Of a stretch of 64,000 nucleotides of DNA, positions 23,375 through 36,666 are shown piece by piece. Position 1 is the stretch's first letter. Every line of letters begins with the position of its first letter. The position numbers and the translations under genes were made by a program. This DNA is from Planococcus citri (lineage: Eukaryota; Arthropoda; Insecta; Hemiptera; Pseudococcidae), in contig NC_088677.1 in assembly GCF_950023065.1 (NCBI RefSeq), positions 13,720,001-13,784,000 on the forward strand. Direction: 5' to 3'. Under the pieces are notes generated by a model. It was not told the origin of the DNA. It made no database searches and worked only from the letters and a program-made list of their open reading frames with translations.

Positions 23375-25876
23375 CCAGAACTGCGTTATAAACGGTTCGA
23401 TACTACAGAATTTCAATCGTCTAGGTCAATTTGGTGACATTTTCATATTATTTTTCTCCATTTTTTGTCACAAATTTGATTTTTTTAAATTCAGAAAATA
23501 TCTAAAACCGCACTTTAGACCCGGAACCTGTGGCTGGTGATGTATGTATTTCTGCAGCTGTGCAGTTTGAAATTTTTCCAGCCATTTGGGATACATCCAA
23601 TTATAGCTGTGCCGAAAAATAAACGATTAAACTTACTTCGTGGGTTGTTCCCTGAGAATAGCTTTTTAGGTCCGTGTGACTCGACCAGTTTATAGTAGAG
23701 TAGTTTCTGTACCTACGACTGTTTCGTTTTCAACTTTGGTTAAGTGAGAAGATTTTCAAAAATATATTTTAGAATTATTTTAGCTCCGAAACATGAAGGG
23801 GTTTGCAACTTTAGCTTTCAAAAAAAATTAGGTCATTATTTTGAATTTTTGATGGCTTTGGTAAGCAAGTAAATCTACAATTCGACTGATTGAGAATAAC
23901 CACTTACACATAAATGCACGAATTTTGTTGAATATGAATAAATTGGGTCAATAAATTTAATTTTACGTAGGTAAATTTTACGTAGGTAGGTATAGATCGA
24001 GTTTTATTTTGAATAACGAGATTCACAATTTTCGCTGCAAAATTTTCCTTTCGATAACCATAGTTAAAGATTTATGTAATTTTCAATTTTCGATCGAAGG
24101 AAATTTTCAGGTTTTTTTAAATGAAATTTCTTACCTTATTGTGGAAAAAATTATTGCGTAAAGACCTCAACAGGATGTAGAAAAAATTTCAGATTTTTTG
24201 GTCAATGTTTTACTTTTAAGGTGACTCAAACTTGAAAAATAAAAACTAAAATTTTTCAAATCTTTGTGATTTTTTTCTCTGTTTAGGTACTGCTTTTTTT
24301 TCGCCATGTGATGTATGTAGACAATTAGACGTCAATGAATCATCTGAAAAAAAGAACCTTGGAAATTTTGAAACTTTGAACTGTCATCTGGTTCAATCAA
24401 CACTCACAAGTGATCTGTGATTTCTCCTGAAACTTGGTTTTGAGTAGCACATCACGTCTGATGTCCATTGAAGCATTAAACAAATATTTAGCCTTACTTA
24501 CTTTTAAAGCTTCAGAAATGCAGCCAAAACTGTTTAAAAAAATTAGCCAAATTAAATGACGCAATTTTATGGTATGTAGATGATGAATACAGATGCGATG
24601 ATGTAAAGTCAATTTCCATTTCAGCCCTTTCCCTTCATCATGAAAAATTTTAATGCAAGTGCCAGCACCTCTAAAATAAAGGAGACTATAATTACGAGTA
24701 ACAACCCTCCGATTCCGAGTGAAATGAAAGTTTGCTCTTTGGAAGCTGAAAATGGAATACTACATACTTACTCATAGTCAAAAATTTTCCATTAATGAGT
24801 AGTCATAGAATAGAAAGAGCTGCATCGTTGATTCAAAAATTCGATACAGCAATGAACTTCAATACTCAGGGCATTTGAAAACGTGTGAAATAATGTGTAA
24901 CAGGATATTTGACATTTTTTTTTAACGTTTTGACCAATATTTTTGAGGCTCCGTACTTCATATGGGTTTGAAAAAATCCAGAAAGTTCACAGGATTGTCA
25001 TTACTGTAAAAATGTTCACTTTCTGGTTTTTTTCTTAAATTTAAATTTTAGTTCCGAAACATGGCAAGTGTTTGCATCTTGAGCTTTCAAAAAAGCTTCT
25101 TTTTTTTGAATTTTTGAAGTCTTTGGCAAAAAGTAAATCTCCATTTTGATTAAGAATAACCACTTACACATTTGCTTTCTCAATGACATATATATGTGTC
25201 TTGTTCAGTCTCGGTGAGTGACGTCCAAAAACTGTATAACATGTTTTTTTGCGCACTTGACTTTGAACCAAGTTTTGTAAATTCTTCAAAATTTATTAGG
25301 ATTTCGCAAAAAAAAAAATGCAATTAGCACCGAATTCACCATCAGGGATGTTTGTAAAGAGGTCCCATGAACAAAATTATCAATTCAAGTACCACATATG
25401 AATTTTATCATTCTTCGATTTGAAAAATTGGAACCTGAGGTGCTCGTCTTTTAAAAAAGAGCATGATCTTAAAACCTCAACTACATATATCTAAAGTCTC
25501 AACTTCCAAAATCAAGTTTCCAATTTTTAGCGAATTTTTGAAAATTTAATGCCTGTTACTGTTTACTGAAATGCATGTCTTTGCGTTTTAAAATGAACTT
25601 CTTCGGTGAAAATAGTGATACCTAAACAATTCTGAATGATACGAGTATCGGCTACTCCGAACCAAATTCCTCCATTTCTAGCTGTTCTAGAGCCTTCGAC
25701 GCGGTTTTCGATTTTTATAGAATTTTAGGATTCTTCTTGTGGGCGTAGAAAATTACTACTTAATGGCTTGTAAAATTTGAAAATTATAATATGTTTTGTA
25801 GAATTTTGAAAGTTTCAAGTTCTCATAAAGAGAGAGCGGTTTTAGGCAATAATCAAAAATTAGAAATTTTTCTTAC

Positions 25877-25989
25877 CTACGTCAATTTGGCCGTAGTTTT
25901 TTCCGTCTGTAAGTAGATGCTGATAGTTCCTGTTTGTTTCGGGTGTATTGGAAGCATCGTGGAATTCATTTGGTCTCAATAGCGCCAAA
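25877..25989 (-). other. Candidate exon after CCCACAG, 113-nt copy
   Basis: Minus-strand block between TTGCCCACAG and GTAAGAAAAATT, open from LALLRPNEFHD to KNYGQIDV. The closely related copy at about 30,7xx has a 2-base and a 4-base indel that cancel, so its two ends are in the same frame although the middle is not. Confidence 0.3.
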
Positions 25990-26987
25990 CTGTGGGCAAT
26001 TCTGCTTGACACAATGACAATTCTTATTTATAAAATTCAGTTTGGAATTCCATCTCGAAATGACAGGGAAATCGATAAAAATCGAGTTCTGGTTTCATTC
26101 TCGAATGTTGTTGCTACGATGATCGTGAGGCTGATCAGCTTGAGAGTCCCCTACAATAAACGCTTATAGAATTAATAATGTCTATTCAGCCTAAAAATGG
26201 CCAAGATTTTAAGGTCGTGAAAGAAAATTACTTACTTAACGTTTTTTTTTATTTTTATTGAAAGTCATGTTCCTTGTTTTCTCCTTCCAATAAACTTAGT
26301 TTTCGAGGCTATCTAAGTACAACTCCCCTAATTACAAATGGATTTATTACTCAATTGAGACATTGAGTCCTCAAGATCGATTTATTATTTTGAGAATAAG
26401 TATAAGATTTACGTTCGTTTACTAGAAAAATTTGAAGGAAAATTCACTAGGTGGGTACTTTATAGCCAAGTAATCCCTGAGTCACAATTAATAATCCGTG
26501 GTTATGGAATAATGAACCCGTCAGACTCTTCTGTCATTGCAGCGCGATCTGGACATGATTATGATGAGTGTGAAGTTTTGGAGTGTTCTACAGATAATTA
26601 ATGATTCTTCTTGAAGCAGTTATGATTAGGTACACTAGTTCAATAAGGTAATACTGAACTACTCTAAGCGATGCACAATGTGATATTCATTATGCCCTTT
26701 ATTGTTGGCAAAAGCGAATAAAATAATCTGCAATATTTTGAATATCTAATCTTTGAATGCTCAGCTTTCTTTTGATTGAATTCTATAAATTTTGGGCTTT
26801 GAACTTTATACTTCTAAGGAGAAGACTACCCCTATTCTCTTCCTCTGATGTGGGTTCAATGAAGTTCTGAAATTGCGTCGAATGAGAAGCATCGATAAAA
26901 GAGTCTATAAGAAGTTTCTAGATGTGGTGGTTTCGGAAAATAATGAGTCGAGACAGGGATTAAAAATGACACAGCACCAATACTTAC

Positions 26988-27011
26988 AAGTTTTGTTTGA
27001 AAATTTCATTT
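26988..27011 (-). other. Candidate 24-nt microexon, copy 3
   Basis: Same 24-mer as at 2,342-2,365. Here the minus-strand acceptor is AAGCAG and the donor GTAAGTATTGG is a near-perfect 5' splice site. Confidence 0.35.
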
Positions 27012-30000
27012 CTGCTTCTCATATGTAGTTGTTTCAATACCGGATTTGTGCAGCTTTGTTTTTTTGGTATTTTAACAATTTTTGCTCGAAAATTCTCCTC
27101 TAGATAGTATAGGTAATCATTAAGTATAGTTTGAGATTGATGGAATTTTCTATTTTCGACCTAAGAATTTTTTTTTTTTTTTTTAAACTTCATACGGTGG
27201 AAAAATATTATTGCCAAAAATACATCAACGGGATGTGGAAAAAATTTCAGATTTTTAGTTCAATGTTTAACCTTCAAGGTGGCTCAAACTTGAAAAATCT
27301 AAAACAACATTTTTCAAATATTTCAGACGGCTTTCTCTTATTTTTTTTGTCCCTTGTGATGTAAACATCAAAGAATCACATGCAACAAAAAAATGAAAAA
27401 AAAATCATTTTTGAAAATTTGATTTTGAAAAATGTGGAAATTATGAAATTTTTTAAGTTTGCGATCTCTTGTCTGGTTCAATCAACACTCACAAGTGATC
27501 TGTGATTTCTTCTCAAATATGGTTCAGAGTAGCACATCACCTCTGATGTCCATCGAAGCATTAAATATTCTCAAAAAATTATGACCAAAAAAGAGAAAAA
27601 TGTATTTACATATAAAAAGAAAAAAAACGCGAATTACGATCAGTAAATTTCATTGCTTACCACACAACACATAATCTGCATGTCAGTACAAGTAAGAGGT
27701 CATCTTCTTTCTAGGTAGCTGTGTGCGTGAGCAATTGCACTATCAATTGTTTTGAGGAACTTAGCGTCTAAAAAATAAGCCGACGATGTAATTAAATTGC
27801 TATTGTTTCAGAATCATTTTTGTTGAATATCAAAGCTTGTTGTTCGGGTGAAGTGTTTTCTCGAATTATATTCCGGTGATTAGTTAGCTCTTTGGTTTCA
27901 ATTGAGGAGCATTTTTCATAACCTACGAACTCCATTTTCAACCATGAATCAACTGGAAGCGGGTTCAAAAGTTTTAAATAATTATTTACCCTTCAGCAGA
28001 TTTTTGAAATGTGGAGTTTCAGTCCCCACTTTCATCTGTATAGATACATTTTTTAAATTTTCGATTACAAAATCACTGGAGTAGCGTAAGGTTCGAACCG
28101 GTGATGGGTACTAATCTCTTTGGCATTTTGGAAAATTGATTTGGAATTTTAAAAATATGGCTCCCGGTTCTAGAATGGCTTGAAACCCCTCCTCGACACA
28201 GCATATTGAAGTTACGAGTGTAGAATAAATTTCAGTTTTCCGACTTCATTATTTGGTTGAACATGGTGAAAATTTCAGTTATCAAGAATCTGCTGTAGTT
28301 TCCAGAACTGCGTTAAACGGTTCGATACTGCTCACTTACAGAATTTTAATCGTCTAGGCCAATTTGATAATATTTTTAATTTTTTGTCACTTCAAATTTC
28401 AGCAAATATCGAAAACTGCACTTCAGCCTCTGAACTTATGGACAGAGGGTAATGATTATATGTACCTACCTATTTCTGCAGTGCAGTTTGAAATTTTTCC
28501 AGCCATTTGGGATATCTCCTTTGATAGCTGTATCAAAAATCAACGATTAAACTTACTTCGTGGGCTGTTCCCATAGCTTTTCGTGAGAAGATTTTCAAAA
28601 ATAAATTTTTGAATAATTATTGTAACTCCGAAACATGAAGGGTGTTGCAACTTTAGCTTTCAAAAAAAGCTCAATATTATGAATTTTTTGAAGGCTTTGA
28701 CGAACAAGTAAATTTACACTTTGACTGATTAAGAATAACCACTTACACATAAATGCGCGAGAATAGACGTACATTAAAGAATGAGTGATGCAAATTACCA
28801 TCTGCGCTAAGTGCAAATTCTTTACGTAGGTATAGATCGAGTTTTATTTTGAATAGCGAGATTTGCAATTTTCTCGCTCCAAAATTTTCCTCTCGATAAC
28901 CATTAGTTCTAAGATTTGTGTAGTTTTTTTAATTTTTGATTGAAAAAAATTTTCAGTTTTTTTAAAATGAAATTTCTAACCTTATTGTGGGAAATATTAT
29001 TGCCAAAAGACCTTAACAGGATATAGAAAAAAATTTCAGATTTTTTGGTTAATGTTTTACCTTCAAGGTGACTCATGCTTGAAAATTAGAAAATAAAATT
29101 ATTCAAATAGGTACCTATTTGTAATGTTTTTCTCTGTTTACTTTTTTTGGTCCAATGTGATGTAGACATCAAAGAATCATCTGAAAAAAACTCAGAAATT
29201 TTCAAAGTTTGAACTGTCATCTGGTTTAATCAACACTTACAAGTGATCTGTGATTTCTCCTGAAACTTGGTTTTGAGTAGCATATCACGTCTGATGTCAA
29301 TTGAACCATTAAACAAATATTTAGCCTTACTTACTTTCAAAGCTTCAGAAATGCAGCCAAAACTGTCTAAAAAGATTTGCTAAATTAACGACGCTATTTT
29401 ATTGTATGTAGCTGATGAATACAGATGTGATGATGTAAAATCAATTTTCATTTCAGCCCACTCCCTTCATCATGAAAAATTTTAATGCAAGTGCCAGCAC
29501 CTTTAAAATAAAGGAGACTATATAATTACGAGTAACAACCCTCCGATTCCGAGTGAAATGAAAGATTGCTCTTTGGAAGCTGAAAATGGAATACTACATA
29601 CTTACTCATAGTCAAAAATTTTCCATAAATGTATGGAACTTACTTTTTGTTCGTGCAGTCATAAAATAGAAAGAGCTGCATCGTTGATTCAAAAATTCGA
29701 TACAGCAATGAACTTCAATACTCAGCGCTTTTGAAAACGTGTGAAATAATGTGTAACATGATATTTGACATTTTTTTTAACGTTTTGACCAATATTTTTG
29801 AGGCTCCGTACTTCATATGGGTTTGAAAAAATCCAGAAAGTTCACAGTTGTCATTACTGTAAAAATGTTCACTTTCTGTTTTTTTTCTTAAATTTAAATT
29901 TTAGTTCCGAAACATGGCAAGTGTTTGCAACTTGAGCTTTCAAAAAAACTCAATATTTTGAATTTTTGAAGTCTTTGGCAAAAAGTAAATCTCCATTTTG

Positions 30001-32023
30001 ATTAAGAATAACCACTTACACATTTGCTTTCTCAATGACTTATATATGTGTCTTGTTCAGTCTTGGCGAGTGACGTCCAAAAACTGTATAACATGTTTTT
30101 TTGCGCACTGAACCAAGTTTTCAAAGTTCTTCAAAATTTATTCGGATTTCGCAAAAAAAAAAAAAAAAAAAAAAATGCAATTAGCACCGAATTCACCATC
30201 AGGGATGTTTGTAAAGAGGTCCCATGAACAAAATTATCAATTCAAGTACCACATATGAATTTTATTAATCTTCGATTTGAAAAAGTGGAACCTGAGGTGC
30301 TCGTCTTTCAAAAAAGAGCATGATCTGAAAACCTCATCTATATCTGAAGTCTCAACTTCCAAAATCAAGTTTCCAATTTTTAGCGATTTTTTTTGAAAAT
30401 TCAATACTTGTTATAGTTTACTGAAATGCATGTCTTTGCGTTCTAGAATGTATGTACTTCTTCAGTCAAAATATTGATTCTTAAACAATTCCGAATCTAA
30501 TTTCTAGCTGTTCTAGAGCCTTCAACGCGGTTTTCGATTTTTATAGAATTTTAGGTTTCTTCTTGTGGGCGTAGAAAATTACTACCTAATGGCTTGTAAA
30601 ATTTGAAAATTATAATATGTTTTGTAGAATTTTGAAAGTTTCAAGTTCTCATAAAGAGAGAGCGGTTTTAGGCAATAATCTAAAATTAGTAATTTTTCTT
30701 ACCTAGGTACGTCAATTTGGCCGTAGTTTTTTCCGTTTGGAGATGCTGACAGGTCTTGTTTATTTCGGGTGTATTGGTAGCATCGTGGAATTCTTGGTCT
30801 CAATAGCGCCAAACTGTTGGCAATTCTGCTTGACATCAATGACAATATAATCGATCGTACATGAGCGAGTCATTCTTATTAATATCTGGTTTGGAATTCC
30901 ATCTCGAAATGACAGGGAAATTGATTTATGGAGCTAGAAATCGAGTTCGGGTTTCATTCTCGAATGTTGCAAAGATGATCATGAGACAGATCAGCTTGAA
31001 AATCCCTTACAAACGATTATAGAATTATTTACGAGTATGTCTATTCAGCCAAAAAATGGCCAAGATTTTAAGGCCGTGAAAGAAAATGACTTACCATTTT
31101 TTAAAATTGAAAGTCTTATTTCTTTCTCCTTCCTATTTGCTTGGTTTTTGAGGCTACCTAAGTAAGAACTCACCTAATTAATGAATTTCGATGCAATTTT
31201 TCAAGATGAGATTACATTTCTCAAAATGGATTTATTATTCAATTGAGACATTGAGTCCTCAAGATCGATTTATTATTTTGAAAATAAGTATAAGATTTAA
31301 GTTCGTTTACTAGAAAAATTGAAGGAAAATTCCTTAGGTTGTAGAGGTACTTAGCCATGTAATCAAGTAGGTAATCCTTAAGTCATAGTCACAGATGAAC
31401 CTTGGTTATGGGGTAATGAACCAGTCACACCAGTCACGCTCTCCTGGCATTCCAACGCGATCCAGATAATATGACTATGAGTATTGAGTATGCAGTCTTC
31501 GAGTGTTCTAGATACAGATAATTAATGGTTCTGTTTAAAGCAGTTAATAAGTAGGTACAATAGTTCAATAAGGTAAGTAATACTGAACTGTGATAAGTAT
31601 TCATTAAGCCCTTTATTGTTCGCGAAAGTGTATAAAATAATCTGCAATATTTTGAATACCTGATCTTTGAATGCTCAGCTTTCCTGAACTCTTTTTATTG
31701 ACTTCTACAAATTTTGAACTTTGAACTTTGTACCTTACTTCTATAACGAGATGACTTCCCCTACTCTCTTCCTTTGCTGTGGGTTCAGTTAAGTTTTGAA
31801 GTTGCTTCGAGTGAAAAGCATCGAGAAAATTACCTGTATGTAGAATTTTGAAAGTTTCAGCTCTTATAGGTAGAGAGACTTTAGACAATAATCTGAAATT
31901 TAAAATTTTTCTTACCCAACGTCTGTTTAGCCGTAATTTTTTTTAGATCGAGTATTAAATTGCATGTTGACCTATCTTCCCAATAACTCAATAATCCATA
32001 TGTCACACGTTTTTTTTCAATTT

Positions 32024-32362
32024 TCAATAAATTTGAGAGTCAATGGAAGACGTAAGGGGAGTACAATGAAAAAAATTATTCAATATTTGTATAGCTATAT
32101 TATAGCGCTCTTGGAAACGTTTGGAATAATGTGTCGCATAATATTTTACATTTTGACAAACATTTTTGAGTCTCAATTCTTTCCGTGGGTTTGAAATTCC
32201 CATCAGGAGAAGTTCACAGCTTTCATTAGATACTGTAAAAATGTATGTTTTCTGGATTCCCCCCCCCCAATTTAAATTTGAGCTTCGAATCATGAAGAGT
32301 TGTTGCAACTTGAGCTTCCAAAAAAAGTTAAATTTTGAATTTTTGAAGTCATTGGAAAACAA
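32024..32362 (-). pseudogene. Minus-strand open frame holding the NCELLLMG peptide
   Basis: The longest conserved open frame of this block: 112 codons reading through LKLQQLFMIRSSNLN, a glycine stretch at the C-run near 32,260, IQKTYIFTVSNESCELLLMG, ISNPRKELRL and HYSKRFQER. The copy at 50,858-51,085 keeps the same frame, with LNLGKNIQKVYIFTVSND. In most other copies a 4-base difference at the CATTAGATACTG/CATTACTG junction puts the two halves out of frame, unless the ACAG there is a splice acceptor. I do not recognise the family. Confidence 0.3.
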
Positions 32363-34604
32363 ATAAATCCTCTCTTTGACTGATTAAAAATAACCACTTA
32401 CCCTTTGGAGATTTCCAAAGACATACACTGGTTTAGCTGATCATAAATAATTGCGAGGTGGTATCGAAAAATTCGGAAAAATTATTTGGCACACTTGAAC
32501 CAATTTCTGTAAATTATTCAAAATTTATTAGGATTTTTCAAGAAAATTTAAATTAGTGCGGATGGTGCTATGCATTATTATTCTTTAAGTTCCATCAATG
32601 ACGTTTGTGACGAGGTTACATGAACAATTATCGATTCAAGTACGAGTATAACTTTTATCAATCTCAGATTTATCATTTATTTTTATTTTTTTGCCAAAAA
32701 GATTGAAATTTGAGGTGCTTGTTTTTCGAAAAGAGTATTACGGTCTAAAAACCGTATCTATATCTGAAGTCTCAACTTCCAAAATCAAGTTTCCTATTTT
32801 TTGTATACTTAAGTATTTTTTCAAAATTAAAAAGTTGTTACAGTTTACTGAAATTCGCGTCTTTCCGTAGGTATGTAAATACCATACACCTACTACGTAT
32901 TACATTTTTAAAAATATCCACGTTAGCATCATCATTTCTAATTTAGAAAAATGATCCTCGATTATCTTATTGAATTTTTGCTTCAGATTTAGAGTTGATA
33001 TCCTGCTTGGTACAGAAAAAGTGCTTCTTTTTGATGGCTTTGAACAAGATCCTCAATTTCATTGTCTCAAAAGAAATGGAATTACTTACTTCCATTTTTT
33101 TAAGCGATTTTGACCTAAATTAGTATAATTTGTTCCTGTGTATTTGAAAATCCTATCAGGAAAAGTTCACGGCCGTTGTCATTACTGTAATTGTATGCTT
33201 TCTGGAATTGTTTTCCTGAATTTAAATTTCAGTTCCGAAACATGAACAGGTTCTACAACTTGAGATTTCAAAAACAAACAATATTTTGAATTTTTGAAAT
33301 CTTTGGCAAACAAGTACCTAATTCTCCACTTGGGTTAATTAAGAATAACCACTTACACATTGGATGTTTCCCAAGGACATTTATATTACCTACAAATTCC
33401 TCCATTTCTTCGTATCTATCCTGGAGCCTTCGGCATGGTTTTTGATTTTTCTGGAATTTTCGAATTGTTCTCGTGAGCGCAGAAATTGAGTTATGGCTTA
33501 TTGAATTTGAAAATTATATGCAGAATTTTGAATGTTCCAACTGTTGTAGGAAGAGAGACTTTAGACAATAATTTAAAATTCAAAATTTTTCTTACCTACC
33601 TATGTACATCTGTTTTGCTGTAATTTGTCCGTGTGGAAAAGGATTCGTTCGATGTTTTGGAAGACGTTTTGAAAGCATATGCGGAGTTCATTTGGTGTTG
33701 ATAACGCCAAACTGCGGTAATTCTACTTATTTGGAATTTCATCTCGAAATGACAGGGAAATTGATTTGTGCATCTAAAAATCATGTTCTGGTTCTTTCTC
33801 GAATGTTCCTAAGATGAGCGTGAGGCAGGCCAACGCTTATACACCTAGGATTATATTCATGTCCATTCAGCCAAAAAATGGCCAAGATTTTATGACCGTG
33901 AAAGAAAATTGCTTACCTACCATTTTTTAAAGTGAAAGTCTTGTTTTGTTTTCGCTTGCATTGAATTTTTGAGACTACCTAAGTACTTACTTACCTAATT
34001 AATGAATTTCGATGCAATTTTTAAAAGTGAGATTAAATTTTTAATGCCTTCAGCACGGTTTTTGATTTTTTTTAAATTTTCGAATTGTTATGCAGTTGGC
34101 GCAGAAATTGAGTTATGCCTTATAAAGTTTGAAAATTATAATTATGTAGAATTTTGGTAGTTTCAGCTCTGTAGGTTAAGAGCTGTTAGGTATAATAATC
34201 TAAAATTTAAAATTTTTCTTACCTTCCTACCTATAATGGTATTATTCATTTAAATACGCCGCTTTCGGAAATTTGGAAAATTGATTTAGAATTTTGAAAA
34301 TATGGCTCCAGGTTCCAGGATGGCTTGAAATCACCTCCTCGACACAGCATATTGAAGTGACAAGTGTAGAATAAATTTTAGCTTTCTGACTTCATTATTT
34401 TTGGTTGAATATGGTGAAATTTTCACTTGTCAAAAATTTGCTGTATAGTTTCCAGAACTGCCTTAAACGGTTTGATACTACTGCAGAATTTCAACCGTCT
34501 AGGTCAATTTGGTGATATATATATTTTTTCATTTTTTGTCACAAATTTGATTTTTTTAAATTTAGCGAATATCGAAAACCGCACTTTGCATCCCTTGAAC
34601 TTAC

Positions 34605-34681
34605 GGAGCTGGTGATGTATGTATTTCTGCAGCTGTGTAGTTTGAAATTTTTCCAGCCATTTGGGATATCTCCATTGATAG
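34605..34681 (-). other. Candidate 75-nt-class exon, 77-nt copy
   Basis: Both the AG (34,682-34,683) and the donor GTAAGTTC are present, but two extra bases before the donor change the exit phase compared with 18,223-18,297. This suggests decay or use of a different downstream phase. Confidence 0.3.
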
Positions 34682-36024
34682 CTATATTGAAAAATAAACG
34701 ATTAAACTTACTTCGTGGGTGGTTCGTTGAGAATACTGCGGCTCTAGCTTTCATCACGCGACCAGTTTGTAGTAAAGTAGTTTCTGCACCTACGATTGGT
34801 TCGTTTTCAAATTTGATTAAGTTAGAAGAGTTTCAAAAATAAATTTTAGAATTATTTTAGCTATGAAACATGAAGGGGTTTGCAACTTTAGCATTTCAAA
34901 AAAGCTCAATATTTTGAATTTTAAAGTCTTTGGCAAACGAATAAATCTATACTTCGACTGATTAAGAATAACCACTTGGGTACACATAAATGCACGAATT
35001 TTGTTAAATATGAAAAAATTGGCTCAAGGAATTTAATTTTATGATTGCCAAAAGACCTCAATAGGATGTAGAAAAAATTTCAGATTTTTTGTTCAATGTT
35101 TTACTTTTAAGGTGACTCAAACTTGAAAAATAGAAAATAAAATTTCTCAAATCTTTACATTTTTTCTCTGTTTATTGTTTTTTTTTGTCCCATATATTGT
35201 GATGTAGACATCAAAGAATAATCTGAAAAAGAACCTCAGAAATATTCAAAGTATGAACTGTCATGTGGTTCAGTCAACACTCACAAGTGATCTGTGATTT
35301 CTCCTGAAACTTGGTTTTGAGTAGCAGTAGTAGCACATCACGTCTGATGTCCATTGAAGCATTTGTAAGAGGGTAAAATGACCTTAAGTACTGTGATGTA
35401 CTTGTGGAATATCGTGTTGTTTCCTGGAAATATCCCTTAGAGTATTTCTGATAAATACTTCTTAGAATATAACTACCCCGGCTATGGGCGTGAGTAGGAA
35501 AGTATTGTATTTACGCTCTTAACAGATGTTCACACACACCATAAATAACAACACAGACGAATATGTAGAAATATATAATGTGTGTAATATTTACAACACA
35601 GTTGACATGTACAGTATGAATACATCAATGAATGTAATTATACTAGTTGACATGTGGTTAATAACTAAGCTAGTACACTCGATCTGTGTATGAGGTTTAA
35701 GGGTCTCTTCAATGAGAGTACCTAGAAAGTATTCAACGATACAATCTTACCTTTGGTGGAAATGGAACACTGTTCGCATTTCCATTAAGCGTGAGTAGGA
35801 TCAAATACAACACCGTTGCTATAATCCACATCACTGTACCGGGCCTTAATAATAAATAGGCCTAACACTAATTAGAACTAAATAGAGAATTAAACATAAA
35901 CACTTAACACTCGAGAGTAAAACTTATAAACTAACTGAAGAATTAACCGATTAGCAATAAATAACATGCCCGCATCGACTCGAACACATTACTGACGTTT
36001 TCTACACTTGTAGCTCAGCTCATG

Positions 36025-36287
36025 TAAAGCTCTTTAATACAAGTATGGAAATATATTATACTCTTAAGAAAGTCATAGGATTTTACGTAAGTTTTATGTA
36101 CTGCGCAGTGCGAGAGCAAGCATCAAATCAGCTGTTTACGTACAACGTTGCACCCCCATTGGTTGCTCCACCCACCTCCACCGCGTGACAACACCAACCT
36201 GCCATGCGCAGTACGTAACACATACGTAAAATGCTATGACTTTCTTAAGAGCATCCTCTATTTCCATACTTGTATTAAAGAGCTTTA
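36025..36287. mobile_element. MITE copy A (8-bp duplication AGCTCATG)
   Basis: Begins TAAAGCTCTTTAATACAAGT and ends with the exact inverse. The arms stay complementary, imperfectly, for about 85 bp, up to the CTGCGCA region. It is flanked by AGCTCATG at 36,017-36,024 and 36,288-36,295. Length 263 bp with no coding potential. An 8-bp duplication is typical of hAT (also P) elements, so this is a hAT-like MITE by inference. Confidence 0.85.
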
Positions 36288-36310
36288 AGCTCATGCGGCT
36301 AGCTTACGAG

Positions 36311-36572
36311 TAAAGCTCTTTAATACAAGTATGGAAATAGATTATACTCTTAAGAAAGTCATAGGATTTTACGTAAGTTTTACGTACTGCGCAGTGCGCG
36401 AGCAAGCATCAAATCAGCTGTTCACGTACAACGTTGCACCCCATTGGTTGCTCCACCCACCTCCACCGCGTGACAACACCAACCTGCCATGCGCAGTACG
36501 TAATACATACGTAAAATGCTAAGACTTTCTTGAGAGCATAATCTATTTCCATACTTGTATTAAAGAGCTTTA
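36311..36572. mobile_element. MITE copy B (8-bp duplication CTTACGAG)
   Basis: A second copy of the same 262-bp element, highly similar to copy A, flanked by CTTACGAG at 36,303-36,310 and 36,573-36,580. Removing both elements and one copy of each duplication gives a continuous sequence in which the two targets lie only 6 bp apart, so these are two independent insertions of one family. Confidence 0.85.
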
Positions 36573-36666
36573 CTTACGAGTATAGAACGCAGTGTTGCCA
36601 GTACAACGCAGTGTTACCAGGTGGGTTCCCCTATACGTGTTACGTACGGCATAGTAGTATATCACA

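Larger units (their letters stand above)
23375..35363 (-). repeat. Array segment with a recent 4.86-kb-spaced duplication
   Basis: No recognised gene. Several units in the same order and strand sense as elsewhere, with terminal blocks at AG 26,867 and, with a broken AG, 31,796. About 24,000-26,420 and 28,850-31,290 are the most similar pair in the array, aligned base to base over long stretches with small indels (for example a run of 11 versus more than 20 A near 25,310 and 30,152). From 32,400 to 35,360 the blocks are shorter and more shuffled. A run of ten C lies near 32,260. Confidence 0.55.
35364..36666. mobile_element. Candidate solo LTR carrying two nested MITEs
   Basis: Array sequence is broken between GTCCATTGAAGCATT and CATTAAATAAATATTTAGCC; in other copies these run together as GAAGCATTAAACAAATATT. 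The inserted DNA begins TGTAAGAGGG, ends ATATCACA, and is flanked by CATT on both sides (35,360-35,363 and 36,667-36,670). TG...CA ends with a 4-bp duplication and no coding frame fit a solo LTR. Without the two nested MITEs and their duplications it would be about 760 bp. The retroelement family cannot be told. Confidence 0.5.
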
